Assembly (NCBI GenBank): GCA_037127255.1
Contig: JBANSL010000010.1
Span: 28,724,620 to 28,788,619, forward strand
Direction: 5' to 3'
Length of the DNA: 64,000 nt
Source: Persicaria tinctoria
Taxonomy: Eukaryota > Streptophyta > Magnoliopsida > Caryophyllales > Polygonaceae
The notes under the pieces: model-generated
Seen by the model: the letters and a program-made list of their open reading frames with translations, nothing else
Databases searched by the model: none
Told to the model about the DNA's origin: nothing
Translations under genes and position numbers: made by a program
Shown here: one piece after another, positions 45,400 to 57,824 of the stretch
How positions within the stretch are numbered: the stretch's first letter is position 1
How the letters are laid out: each line of letters starts with the position of its first letter

Positions 45400-45813
45400 A
45401 AGAGTAGGTAATCGGGCCGGGGTTCAGACATACACAGGTAAAAGAACTCCGTGGGCTTTGATTCCTCACCTTCGGGAGGATACGTTGGCAATCGGGAAAC
45501 CGATTCAAGCCCTGCTTCTTTTTTTTTCCCCCACACTCACTAATACACAAATTGTACAATTGTATTGTAAAACTTATAGTTATAGTTGTAAACTTGTAGT
45601 CTTGAAAATTATAACATGTAATATTGTATTTTGTACCTAAAGGGTAAAGTTCTGATTTGTCAACACGAAATGATATTTTTCAAACATATATGCGTTCAAT
45701 ACCTGTTCTCGACAAATTCGACAAGTCCGAACAATTGCAAACCCGTCCAACCCGGGCCAAACTCGTCGGGTTCGGGTCGCCCTTTCCCGACCCTTGACCC
45801 GTGGCCACGCCTA
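45400..45813 (+). other. hAT 3' region and right terminal inverted repeat
   Basis: Non-coding tail of the transposon, ending in the GC-rich subterminal repeats with ACCCG words and the inverted terminus GGCCACGCCTA. Confidence 0.7.
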
Positions 45814-45954
45814 GGTCCGGGTTCGGATTCAACCCATTTTGGATTTCCTTGGGCCCAAAGCTTTGCTATGGCCCATTACTGGCCCTTTGAAATATTAGGG
45901 GTTAATTTTATTATATTAAAATAAGATATTGTAATAAATAACTATAAGTAAATA

Positions 45955-46400
45955 AATCCCGATTGGGCTTCTGGTGCGTTTTGATTCAGGCCTCGTGTTT
46001 CTCTTCGTTTGGTGTGACTGGACTTTCTTTTCCGTTGGATGGGTTTCTGGCAGTCGGAGTCGGGATAGGCTGAGGTCGTGGTAGTGTGTATCGATGCGTC
46101 TCCTTTTTTCGGAAGAATGGTTCCTTGGAGGTTCGTCTTCACTGCTCGCATGTGACTCCTGATGTGTCGCTGGCCTACGATGCTACTTCAGGGGAGTGCT
46201 TGGCTTCTTCCTTCATCTACATCCTCGTCCTATTCGGTCTAGTTGTGTTTTTTATGCTTTGTAGAGCGTGTGTGTCGGTACATTGCACCATCTTTGTATT
46301 TTTGGTTTGTTTTTGACGGTTTTCCGTATGCCGACTTGTCGGCATCGAGGTTTAGGTATGTCTGGCCTCAAATTTTTAACTAATAAAAAAAAAATTGTAC
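45955..46400 (+). mobile_element. Poly(A)-tailed retroelement 3' end (LINE-like), copy B
   Basis: Matches copy A (39312-39381 plus 41071-41457) over about 440 bp, through GACGGTTTTCCGTATGCC to an A-rich tail (46385-46395). It preserves the unfilled site of the solo LTR. No RT domain is present. Confidence 0.5.
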
Positions 46401-46657
46401 GGTGATCATGCTTGGTGGCTTGCTGCTTGACTAACCGGGGGATTAGTCGACAACCTCGGAACCCCCAAGTAAAAAAAAAAAACACCAACAACCATAAATT
46501 AAAGCAACATCACAAAGCTAAATATATAAAGGTAAATTTACTACGAAGTAATAGACAAACCAAACCAGGTTAAAGAGTCAATTACACACCATAACATATT
46601 CATGCATGCTCTCTCAACATATGTATATATAAAACCAAAATAAAATAAAATACAGCC
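46401..46657. other. AT-rich unclassified DNA with a second A-run
   Basis: No gene. A poly(A) run at about 46469-46480 might mark another retroposed fragment. The rest is simple AT-rich DNA. Confidence 0.3.
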
Positions 46658-47296
46658 TGAAGGAATTGTGTCCTTTAATTTAATGTGCAATGACTAATTA
46701 TGGAATATGACAATTGATAGAGATATTCAATCCGATTATTTTAAGAGTCGTAATGCTTTGCTTGAAGCCAACTACGATTAATGGGCTTAAACGGGTTAAA
46801 CCCATGGCTATTATAAACGGGTCCTATGCGGCCACATACTTAGAGTTGACGGACTTGATCAAAAGATAGATGATTTTATTATTAGTGTATATTAGATATA
46901 TATTAATAAATATGAGCTTATAAAGATGGGTTTATGAGGACTTGACCTAATTAACACATCACAGAGAGAGGAACGTGAGTTTTGGCCGCACCAATTGGTT
47001 TGTGAGGGCTGAATTCCACCATCATCAATCAAGTGTAATTTGATTGTTTATCTTTCGATCTTCGTCCTAGCAGTCGAAGGCAAAGGAGATCTAGACCGGG
47101 CTCTTGTGGACCAAGTAGAGAAGCAACGCGTGGGGCTCTCATCTTTCCGTTCATATCCGAGAAGGTCCGGTTCACGCATCAACAAGTATCTCCTATGAAC
47201 AATGATTTGATCTATCGATTTTATGCATGAAGATCTTGCGATTAGATGATAGAAAATAGTTTCTAAAACTTCCGCTGCGCATTTAATTTTCCTACA
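46658..47296 (+). repeat. Probable 5' LTR of a copia-type element
   Basis: Begins TGAAGGAATTGTG and ends TTCCTACA directly before a tRNA-Met-like primer site at 47298-47309. Only one copy is present, so the left border is a guess from the TG dinucleotide. The phrase CTTCCGCTGCGCATTTAA near the right end resembles ends of plant copia LTRs. Confidence 0.5.
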
Positions 47297-47297
47297 G

Positions 47298-47309
47298 TGG
47301 CATCAGAGC
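47298..47309 (+). other. Primer binding site, tRNA-Met type (one mismatch)
   Basis: TGGCATCAGAGC differs by one base from the copia primer site TGGTATCAGAGC and follows the LTR end CCTACA by one base. Confidence 0.6.
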
Positions 47310-49017
47310 CTCTTGCATAAATTGATATGATCAATTGATTTTCTTGTTAGTTTTGATTCAATTTGGCAATATATTTGATATATGGAATAATTTGTATGAT
47401 TAAAATTATGATTTTAATTGATTCAATATATGAAATTTAATATGTAAAGGTAGTTTACAATCGGAATCGGATTTCGATCATAGGCGGCCGCTTGATCTTG
47501 TAATTAATCAACGTTTGTATGCGCCGGCTACGTACTTGATCAACGTATGTACACACCACTTGATCAACGTATGGACACACCACTTTATCATGCATCAATT
47601 TGGTTTATTTCATTCGATTTCGAGAAAAAGAGAATTTGAAATAGCATCAATTTTTTTTTTCAGTTTCTGATTTCGAAAAAAAAATATTACCTTTTTGATG
47701 ATGTTCTTTCAATCAATTTGTATAATCTATGCAAGAGATATGATTTCTTGTATAAAATATGAAATATTTGATTTTATAAAAGTATAAATTGATTTAAATT
47801 TATGAAATTGAGAATTTTATTATTTTGATGCATAAAGTCGATAAATTTTATGTGAATTTGATTCATATATTAATTTGTCAAAAGTTTAAGTTTTATGAAA
47901 ACTTACCATCTTAATCCTACAATTGTCAAAGTTTGTAATTGTTACAAAATTTGAGTGGCAGTTGATGGAGCGGCTATTAGGTTATGTAAGGTATACTAGG
48001 GTTTTAGTGTAAGATCCTAAATTACATTAATTAGATATGATAGATATCTTATCCCTAATGAAATATTTTATCCAATTATACAAGGTAATAGTTACAATAA
48101 ATTTATTCTATATATATGATTGCTAATTTTGAATTAAATATCAAGAATATTAAATTAGTTATTTTATTAGATAATTTAATTGATTTGAGTTAAATAGTTT
48201 ATTAATATGATTAATATTCTATTTCTTGTTTATATTAATTTGATTAATATTTTGATGTTATATTAATTGTGATTAATATTTTTAATATATGATATTATTG
48301 CATGAGGTGACTAGTATGGCCCATAAATACGATCTGCGTATCGTTATGTTTTTTTTTGTACACGATCTGCGTATCGTTATGTATTTTTGTAATTTATTTT
48401 CAGTAATTAGATTATTAGAAAATATTGTAATTAATACAAGAAGACAAGAAGACATAAGAAGTTCAAGGATGGAGATCCATGAAGGGCGCGAGGGTGGAGA
48501 TCCATGAAGATTAGATCTTTATTTTATGCATCGTAGGGCCATACTAGGATCACAATTTCATTGCATTTTGAATGCCTTATTTTAAGTTTTATGTTGTTTT
48601 TATTTATGATATTTTTTTCACTTATAAATAAAGACAAATAAAAGACTTAGGTTCCTAAGGTAAATTGGGGCAATGCCTTTTCATATCATAACCCATTAAG
48701 TTATGGATATTTGGTTGGATGGGCTTCACAAAAGTGAGGGTGTCTTTCCATAATCTTGGGCTAATGAGGGTGAATCTATACAAGGGGTTCATAAGCTTAG
48801 ATATGGTGGTACCTAACGAGAGACCAAAAGGCAAAGTTTTGGATCTTGAGGCATAAGATGGTTTTGCATTGGATGTGGATCATCAACCAAGAATTATAAG
48901 GAGTTATAATTAGTAATTGTTACTTACCTTGAGCATACAAGACTCAAGGCAGTGCAAAAGTACGTTGGGTCTTGTGTGTAATGGGATCTTGGAATCATTT
49001 TATTCACCAGGAACAAT
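47310..49017 (+). other. Non-coding internal DNA of the copia-type element, truncated by the CACTA element
   Basis: No gag or pol. It has small direct repeats: ACTTGATCAACGTATG (47533, 47559), CGATCTGCGTATCGTTATG (48328, 48363) and GGAGATCCATGAAG (48471, 48496). No 3' LTR is seen before 49018. It may be a non-autonomous element. Confidence 0.4.
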
Positions 49018-49282
49018 CACTACAAAAAAAAAACATATTGGCCACGGACAGTAGCAACGACAGTGTTTTACCGTGGCTATTGGGTCCTTTTTTGCCATGG
49101 CAATGTCATTCCCGTTACTAATTTTGCCATAACTGGCCAAAATTAGCCACGGTAGTGTCAGGCCGTTGCAAATTGATATTTTAGTTGCTCGGGTATAAAA
49201 GTCAAGATAACCCTAGCCCTTTTTCTTTATCGCACTTCCGCTCGGCTCTATCCCTCTCTCAGATCTCTGCTCACCCCAACCT

Positions 49283-49773
49283 TTGCAAGTTCGATCTACA
49301 ACCTTGGCAAGCTTAATCTCTCAGATCTACCCATTCATGAATTCCTTCTCCTCTTCCCCCATTTTCGCTCTCAAATGTTGGCTTCCATCGTCGACGCTGG
49401 CCCTGGCGGATTCCCTGATGCACAACCACACCTCCGTTCCTCCTCTATTTCACTTCTTCAATCGTTGCTTGGCCTCGATTTATCTCCTTCCTTGGTGTCG
49501 AGCTCTTGCCACAAGTGGTGGAAGGCGCACTTCACGGCGCCATCGAGCGTGCGATGTGCGCTGATGAGCGCTCCACTCTCCTCCGCCTCAGGTATTCCTC
49601 TTCCTCTCCCTTCCTTCACCCCAAGGTATGCCTCTCTCTTCATTCCTGCTGTTTCGCCGGGTATTGGAGTAGCAGGGATGGTGCTTCATCTGCTAACGCT
49701 TCCTCTCCCTTCCTTTTCCCTAAGGTATGTCTGTCTCCCTTCATTTGCTTTTTTCTTCTTTCTACTGTTTTGA
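49283..49773 (+). other. Exon-like open region in the CACTA element, possibly a captured gene fragment
   Basis: A CT-rich leader-like stretch is followed by GC-richer sequence open in several frames; the longest is 49375-49773 (132 codons), with no domain I recognise. Two AAGGTATG splice-donor-like sites lie within an imperfect duplication (CTTCCTCTCCCTTCCTT at 49600 and 49698). CACTA elements are known to pick up gene pieces, but this case is inference. Confidence 0.35.
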
Positions 49774-52700
49774 TTTGGATGTGCTGGTTTGAGTGGTCTC
49801 GATTTCCTTTTCGAAAATGCCTAGTGTTGTGATTTCATTTGTGTTTTTGCTAGGGCTATCTAATTATGCTATCAGATCTAGGTTTACTTTTTGGAATTAA
49901 ATTGTAACAATTCATAACTTGCAAGCAATCAGCGCTAGAAAATGGGGTGATGACAGGACATTTTCTCTAGTTAGAAATGATTTGTCGCATTTGTATATGA
50001 AAAATGTAGTTTGTCCTTCCATGTCGGTTGAGATTTGGTTCTGGCATCCATGATTGTGTGGCTGATGCTAGCTATTTCTGTGCAATTAAGTACTTGTATT
50101 TTCCTTTTTTCCTTATCTCAGAGTGTTTCATTTTTGTTTACCATATAAAGCTGTAAAACTTAGTCATATATATAGGTATTTGAAAGATTCATATGATCTA
50201 CAATTAAACCAAAATTTTAGTTTACTGTCTCATCACCCTAAATGGATTTAAAAAAAAAGGATTTATATAATCTACAACTAGGAAGGCAGACCTGTGCTAC
50301 GCCCGAGACCTTTGATTTGTTCCAAATATTTTATTTAAATCATTATAGTGAGATTAGACTCGGTAAATAAAGAAAACAAACTCGTTATACAAATTTTTAA
50401 AAGAATAGTATATTAGCACATAGTGTTTTAAATTAAAATATTATTATTCAAACATAAAAAATAAAATAATATCTATTACAACATATATAGCAAAAAAAAA
50501 TTAATCTAGATCCATGAGTGAAGAGATAAAATTTTAGAGAAATTTAAAGATGAAAAAAATTTCATGTATTTGATAATGTTATAATTTTTTATAACATGAA
50601 AAGAATCAATAAAAAAATATTTTATACTAACTAAATCAAATTATACACACTTTTTTTATTAGGTTTTTTGCATATGATAACCAATTAAAATTTTTGATTG
50701 TAAACTTTTTTACACTTGCAAATTAAATAAAAGAAATATAAATTAGAATCCATAATACATTATATAACTTATTAATTATCATACAAATAGAATGTAAATT
50801 GTCATGTATGAAATTTTGGTTCCGTGTTTCTTTATCACTCACCGAATTGAATGAGCCCTCGATCAGTCGAAGGAGGAGCGTAGATGAATTTGAGTTAGCG
50901 ATCTCTACCATCATATTCAATTTGCAACTCCACCAATAGAAATTGATGAGTCTAAAAAGGGACTTCACGCCCCAAATCTCTCATCTTCAACGCCATATCC
51001 AATAGAATTACCCTCCTCCGATAATTCACTCTTTTGTCAACCAAACCATTGGAATACAAAAGGTCGTCCCTTGAAAGCCTTGACAGAGAGAAAGATCAAT
51101 TGCAGAAGAAACACAGGTGATAACAAAGGTGGTTCTTGTAGAATGTACAAAGAACACCGAATAAAATTTTACGTTAGCCTTTTAAATGTGTGAATTTAGG
51201 TCATTTAATTAATGCAATGAAAGGTAGGCGTTTCTTTCCTTTCCAAATTGGTTTTCAAAGGTAGGTGATGAACGATGAACTCTTGAGTGCCCAAATAACC
51301 GCCAAGAATTTAAGAATAATTAAGATCACCAATAAAACATTACCATAAATTTTTTATTTTGTGACAAATATTATCCATAGAATATGATCTTACATAATTG
51401 GTTATAAATAAATTATAATAAACCGGCTAATATATATATATTTTGTGAGATGAACCACAAATTTAAGAAGTGGAATCTTGGGCTGAATGGCAATCAAATT
51501 GACGTGATTCATATTTGAATTTAATCAATATTCGAATATAAATAGACACTATATTTATAAAGGCTGACATCTAATTTAACATTTAATAATAAAAAAAAGA
51601 ATTCCAAAAGTTATAACGGTAAAAATTAGTGATGTGATAACCATACAATTAATATTATACATCCAAAATTATATTATATTAAATTATATTATATTATACA
51701 CTACCATTGAAAAAAAAATATCATTAAAAAAAATATCATTGAAAAAAAAAATTCTCACCTCTTATACTACCTTAATTTAATTTTATTGACTTATTAATTC
51801 AAATCAAAATTAAATTAATTATAAAGTCGGAATTTATACCAATTATATCATCTGGAGAATCTTGTCTCATGATGGGGGTGTAAGGATTTGAGATCATCGC
51901 TGCGAATTTAAGAATTTATGCGAGTTAAAGTACATTCTAAAACTGGGGATACTTTTTATAAATTGTAAAGCTGAAATAAGGGCATATTTTACCAAAACAG
52001 AATGTTTGGGAGATTTTTCGTAGTTAGACCTTCTTCCAATAGCCCGACACAGCAAGTCGGCAACTTCAACAGCTCAAATACGGCACCACTTTGACGATCC
52101 CTGGCGACGCCGACAGAGCATGCGGCGTTTCTTTATTTGGTCGTAGTTATAGTCAAGAGAGAAGATACTGAGATACATTGAGCTTTTATCTTTATTTCAG
52201 TTATCTTTGGTATATTTTCCCCTCTAGGTATATGGTTTTTCTTTATTTTACCCTATTGATGAGACAATCCATCTCTTTGTTGGAGTTTCTCAAAACTTCC
52301 TCTTTCAAATGTTAACCACTTGCATTGTATATTGATTCAATCTCTCACATCTGTTACATATTTATCTCCAAAAACAATGCATAATTCTGTAGTGTACTTC
52401 TTAATGTGTGAGAATTTATGAGATATAAATCTTTGATGTTTATCTTTATTAGGATAATCTTTTTAATCTTCGTACTCATCTTTATTTTAATTGGGTTTGG
52501 TAATGTGTAAGCATTTATGAGATAAAGATGACTCTTCTAAAATACAGAAGCCACTTCATATATATATGCGAATTATTTTTGTTTCAGCATTTGACTTTTT
52601 CTCTTCTTTGCCACTCTCCTTCCTCCTTCCGATAACTTCATTTCTTTTGTGTTTTCCCTTCTGTATGTGTACAGTGGACTAGCCACAACTTGTAAATACA

Positions 52701-53913
52701 ACTATGATCTTTGCTTGAATCATGAATGTAGTGCTTCTTCTTTTCAAGCATGTTGCATTTTTAAATTTTCAAATACTAATGTTTGACAAGATGGTTGTTG
52801 GATTCCTGAAACCACATGCAGTTATTTTCTTGCTACATGTTAGGAGGACTCATTCATAAATCTCTCAAGTGCTTCGTGAATACAGAAAGACTGCTTAGCA
52901 GGTGCCGATGGCGGTTTTCGTAAGTCTCACTCGCAATCATCTATTTATTTTAGCTTGTGATGATTAATTTTGGTAATTATGATTTCTTCTTGTAGATACA
53001 ATTTGTTTCTTTTTTATTTTCTGGACTGTAATTAGTTGCTCTTTTGCTTGTGTAAAATTACAGGATGCACTATCATCTTTCCCATATTTCTAACCTACTA
53101 GACTAGTAAAATGATAGTGCTAATTGCTTTTCGTCGTAAGGCCTTGCACTTATGATAAAAATCTATTTACAGGCATCGAGAAAACACATTACTGCACAAA
53201 TAAGGCGACACATGACAGGGAGAACCTAGATGGTGGTACAATTTTATTCACTTGAAAAGATCTCTACTTCTTAGTCTCTTACATTGGTTCTTCAACAAAC
53301 CCATATTTTACGCCTTCAACAGTTCCTTCTGTCTTTTAATAAACTACTAACATTTTTTTTCCATCTAGGAAGCTTCTTCTTAAGAATCCTCAAAATAGAT
53401 GCTCGGTGTTTGGGTGAGGGACTTTGCATAAAAAATGTTTTCTTCTCATAAAATGCATCCCTTAGAGGTACAATTAAAACCCTTTAGTATCACTTTTGGT
53501 TGCATTGTCGTGTTCACATTTTGGTTTCTGATTGCTGGATTCAATGCAATCTCAGGTGAAAACCAACAAAAAAAAAATCATAGCAAGATTAAAGAGTGAC
53601 CTCTTTCCTACTCTAATGAATGGCCTTATGTATTGGCCAGTTCAGGTACTTTTTCATTTGAATCTTGTTATCTTCATAGTGTCTTGAATGTAAAAATGCA
53701 TTGTGTCCACATCCATGCTTAAATTATGCTGCCACCTTTATGATGGCTCTGTTTTTTAACAAGTGTGTACCTTGTTTGTTGTTCTCTACATAATGTGCTT
53801 CCATGGTTCCACTCTTGAGAGCTGAAGGATGGCTAGTTACTCTTTATCTTTTTTTGTAGTACTCAAACTAGTTAGAGAATGAAATTATAATTTCTAATGA
53901 AGCAAGTTATGTA
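49774..53913. other. CACTA internal DNA, AT-rich, no gene recognised
   Basis: Mostly intron-like AT-rich DNA. 50281-51300 has a denser stretch with short open frames but no motif. 51650-51780 is low-complexity (ATTATATTAT and TATCATTAAAAA repeats). No transposase motif was seen in either strand's open frames. Confidence 0.5.
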
Positions 53914-54661
53914 CAACAACAAAAACAACTACCCAGTAAATCCCGCAATAAAGCGGGGTCTGGGGGGTCAGGATGTACGCACTCATACCCCGAGCAGGTC
54001 GAGAGAGTGTTTCCGAGAGACCCATAATAACACGACACAGAGATCCCAAGATAACATCAGGAAAAAGCACAGTTAAGAAGGGAGAAAAGGGAGGCGCAGA
54101 CATAAGGACATAACAACAAAGACTAGACAGCTAAACATCTACAACCCGTATACACCTCCTCCACTGGTCCCTATCCAAAGCCACATCTTCCGAAAGATCC
54201 AGAAGTTTAAGGTCATGACGGATGACCTCCATCCAGCTCTTCTTAGGTCTACCTCTCCCCCTGCAGCTATCTCCAAGATTCAAGTGTTCACATCTACGAA
54301 CTGGAGCCGATGGGGGCCTCCTACGAACATGACCATACCACCGCAGTCTGCACTCCCTCAGTTTGTCCACAATGCACGCAACACCCATCTTGCTTCTTAT
54401 GTCAACATTTCTGATTCTGTCACATCTCGAATGCCCACACATCCACCGCAACATTCTCATCTCGGCCACTGCTAACTTCTGTTCCTGAGCTTTCGTGGTA
54501 GGCCAACACTCAGAGGAATACAGAAGGGTCGGCCTAACCACCACCTTATAGAACTTACCTTTTAGTTTAGCTGGGATTTTCTTGTCACATAACACTGCTG
54601 ACGCTCTTCTCCAACTTAGCCACCCAGATTGGATTCGATGTTCAATATCTCTATCAATACC
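53914..54661 (-). mobile_element. RTE-type LINE, 5'-truncated, with 21-bp TSD
   Basis: 748 bp on the minus strand. A 21-bp perfect direct repeat flanks it (53893-53913 and 54662-54682). The 3' end, on the minus strand, finishes in GTTGTTGTTGTTGTTGT-like repeats, as RTE elements do, instead of a poly(A). Codes only for the C-terminal part of the polyprotein. Confidence 0.92.
54131..54661 (-). pseudogene. RTE LINE reverse transcriptase, C-terminal fragment
   Basis: Element-derived residues begin a few codons after the Met at 54709, which lies in the flank. Recognisable signatures: VLCDKKIPAKLKGKFYKVVV, RPTLLYSSECWP, VAEMRMLRWMCGHSR, RLRWYGHVRRRP and RGRGRPKKSW, the well-known C-terminal end of plant RTE/non-LTR RT proteins. 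The catalytic RT motifs upstream are missing, which is normal for 5' truncation during target-primed insertion. The frame is intact to its stop at 54131, so the copy seems fairly young. Confidence 0.92.
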
Positions 54662-55466
54662 TCTAATGAAGCAAGTTATGTATGCTATGTAAATTGATAT
54701 GTTTGTCATTCAGTTAAGACTCATGTAAGAAAGGGCATATGACCAGTGTGTAGGAATCATGTGTAATTTGATAGGTATATGATTCATTTCTTGGAGAAAA
54801 AACATATTTTTACTTGAGTTTTTTTAACTTTGGAGTTTAATTTGTATGAAAGCTTTTAGTTTTATGGTTATGCCTTTAGTTTTATGGTTAACTTTATACT
54901 TTATCTTATTGAGTTTTTTTATTTGTTGTTTAATTTCCGTACGTTGTTGATGAATGTGAATTAAAGCTAATTTGTTTCTACAGGTTGACAAAGTCACATG
55001 TAAGAAAGTGCATTGGAAATGGATCCGTTGTTTCCTATTACTTGTTGAATAATTTGAGTTTTATGTAAAATAGGTAGATTTTGTATATGTAAATTTGTAT
55101 AAGTAACTAAATTTGTATATTTAGTTGTTGAAAGAATCAGGGTTTTTTCAATCTCTGGCCTGAATTATGAATATTATTTATTTTTTATATAAATATGGGA
55201 CTTTTTAGCCCGAATCTGAAGAATCCGGGCTAAAAAGCAATCCTTTTTTTTAAATTGCCCAGAAATAATTTAAGAATGGCAAGATGCGGTTGCTTTGTTT
55301 TGGCTAGGAATTGGCCACGACTGTAGCCGTTGCTAGTATCTTTTGCCACCATAGGTTTTGCCACGCCTGATTTGTCGTGGCTAACGCCGTTGCTAATGTT
55401 CTTTTGCCACATCAAAAAGACTTTTGGCCACGGTAAGTGGCCGTTGCCAATATCTTTTTTTTGGTC

Positions 55467-55653
55467 GGGAAGAGTCGTGGGACAAACCGCACGAAGAAGA
55501 GCTAGAAAAGAAGAAGTCGAACATCGCTGCCCATGGTGTTTGAAAGTCGCTTTTACCTTACAAGGTGAAGGCTATCCCCGACGATTTTGAGCAACCAATG
55601 TTCGTGTTCAAGTATGGGGTCCTCGCGAATTGGCATGAAGCTCTGCAAGATGA
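55467..55653 (+). other. Remnant sequence between the CACTA element and a solo LTR
   Basis: Unclassified. It continues on the far side of the solo LTR at 57825. Segments there resemble the 3' end of the Athila-like coding and non-coding region, so this may be a piece of such an element. Confidence 0.35.
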
Positions 55654-55658
55654 GGTGG

Positions 55659-57819
55659 TGTTGTGAGGAGGAAATCGAGTATGAAATATAATGAAATAGA
55701 TCAAACCAGATTTAGGCCCACGCAAATAATTACAAGACTCCCTCCAATGTAGTAAGAGAAAGTCAGGATCGAATCCACGAGGAAGCGTGTCAGCGGATCC
55801 TAGGTAGCTGTAAATCTCACAGAAAAGCAAACAAAAGACAAAAACAAAGAAACAAAGAAAGAAAGACAGAAATAACAAACGAAAGCAAGAAATAAAAGCA
55901 AGATAGAAAGTACTCGATCTCGACAACAGTAACTCGAGATCGACAAAACTCAGTAAAAATAGAAACTTCAAAATCGACGCCAGAAGCAGAAACTCAACTC
56001 GATCTAGACAAGACCCAACTCGAGATCGACAAATTCAACTCGAGATCGACTAGAAATAGCAGAAACAGAAACTCAGAATTGCAAACAGAAACTCGATCAA
56101 ACCAAACCCAACTCGATCTCGACTACAGACTCCTCGAGATCGACAAGACACTCCTCTAGATCGACTAAAAAGATAGAAAACTGTAAACTTGCAACTCGAA
56201 CACAGAACTCAGAAATTTTGACATAAATAAATAAATATATTAAGAACTTCCAAAGCCAGGGTATCAACACCACAACGATAACCATGCAAAGTAACACATA
56301 AAGTCATAAAAGATCATGCTTTCCATCAAAATAACTTTCGTTACTAAAAAATAGGCATATAGAGGCTTTCGCATAAACCCTAATTGTTACTAACCCTTTT
56401 CACATAATTAATCCAAGTTGCATTAAGATCACTTTCGCTTCAATAACACAAACAAGGATCACCTTCAACTTTCGCAAAAGAATCATGCTCACAGGGATAG
56501 AAGAAGAATCACATCAAAAGATTGTACCTTTACTGCGTCACCTCACATGGCCACCGTCGGGCTCACCCCAGCTCCAGAAGTGGGTGGACTACTCGCTCTT
56601 CATCATCAAGAAAGACTTTAAATAACAAAAGAAACTAACTTGCATTAAAATAAACCAAAGAGAGCTTACAACCGAACAAGCCAAATCCGCTTTTGCCTTT
56701 CCACCTTGCTCGCTACAAACTCTCTCCTCTACTCCTACTTAATTGAATCGAATTGAATTGGAATAAGATGCCTAATGCTCAGCCCCTAAGGTTTTATTTA
56801 TAGCCTTCTATTCCTTGCTATTCAAGGATAGAATATATCTATCTATATCTAAAAAACTTAAAAGATAAATAATTGTAATTAGAGAATTAAATCTATAAGG
56901 GGGAAATAAATCTAAAATAGGTAAGATGTCTTCTTGTTGATAGATTTCTCTTCCATATATAGAACTTGATGGATCTCGGATAGACTCGGCTTCCTTCGGC
57001 TCCAAGGATTCCCAAACCGTGTAGGACAACCAAACCGCGTAACGCGGCTTCGGACGCGGCGTTCCTCGATCTCGACCAAGACTCCTCGAGATCGAGTAGA
57101 ATTGGTTGTCGACCATGGCTGGCTGGACGTCTTGGGTAGCAGCTGCTCGATCAAGCTCGGACATGTGCTCCTGGCTCCTCGAGATCGACTAAACAACTCG
57201 AGATCGAGTTGGGTTGGCGTCGAGGATGTGTTGCTGGTAATGTCGAGTAGCTCCTCCTTGACATGGAATTGGATTGGCGCTGTTAGGTCCTCGATCTCGA
57301 TAAGCCTCCTCGAGATCGAGTAATGGTGGTGCTAGGCTTCTCAGTCTTCGGCTTCTCGACTTGGCACAGCTCGTCGACTCCGGACATGGTGTCAAAGTGT
57401 TGTCGATCTCGACAAGTTGTACTCGAGATCGAGTTGTCTTCCGGGAGTCGGGTTGTCTCTGGCTCAGCTTCTCGATCAGTGCTTAGTCGACAAGGCCTGT
57501 GCTCGGACACATTCGTCGAGATCGAGTAGAGTGTACTCTAGATCGAGTAAACATGGGCTCCTAGCTTGATTCGACTGGTTCCGCCACTTCTTGACCTTGG
57601 ACTTCTGTAGTTGATTTCTGAGCTTTTCCGACTTTTCTCAAAACTGCTGTAATTTGCCTCGAATTCTGCGAAATTAGACAGAACCTGGTGTAGATTCCAT
57701 AATTTGGCAAATAAACATAACCTACATAGATTCTGTATTATCTTAGCCCAAATGCATGAAATGTATGCAGAAAACGATATAAAAGTTACTGTAAAACATG
57801 GCAGATTCAGCTCATAATA
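55659..57819 (-). mobile_element. Solo LTR of the TCGA-array family, TSD GGTGG
   Basis: 2161 bp, from TGTTGTGAGGAGG to AGCTCATAATA, flanked by GGTGG at 55654-55658 and 57820-57824. Arrays are at 55912-56165 and 57064-57550 (mainly TCGAGATCGA/TCGATCTCGA). The terminal CAACA has mutated to TAATA. Confidence 0.92.
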
Positions 57820-57824
57820 GGTGG

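Larger units (their letters stand above)
41776..45813 (+). mobile_element. hAT DNA transposon with 8-bp TSD
   Basis: 4038 bp. The left end is TAGGCGTGTCAACCCGTGAC. The right end, read inward, is TAGGCGTGGCCACGGGTC. Flanks are GATCCGGG (41768-41775) and GGTCCGGG (45814-45821), an 8-bp TSD with one mismatch, which is the hAT length. GC-rich subterminal regions hold repeated ACCCGNCGGGTC words. Inside are a small BED-like gene, a broken hAT transposase and a plastid DNA fragment. It cannot move by its own transposase but might be moved by a related one. Confidence 0.9.
49018..55466. mobile_element. CACTA (En/Spm-type) DNA transposon, apparently non-autonomous
   Basis: The left end is CACTACAAAAAAA, the CACTA signature, preceded by AAT as a possible 3-bp TSD. 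The left subterminal region repeats GGCCACGG, GCAACG, CCGTGGC and CCGTTGC words. The right end carries the same words in inverse orientation (55305-55455) and ends in a T-run, but the expected TAGTG is replaced by GGTC, so the right tip is mutated or lost. No transposase is recognised. An RTE LINE sits inside. Confidence 0.72.
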
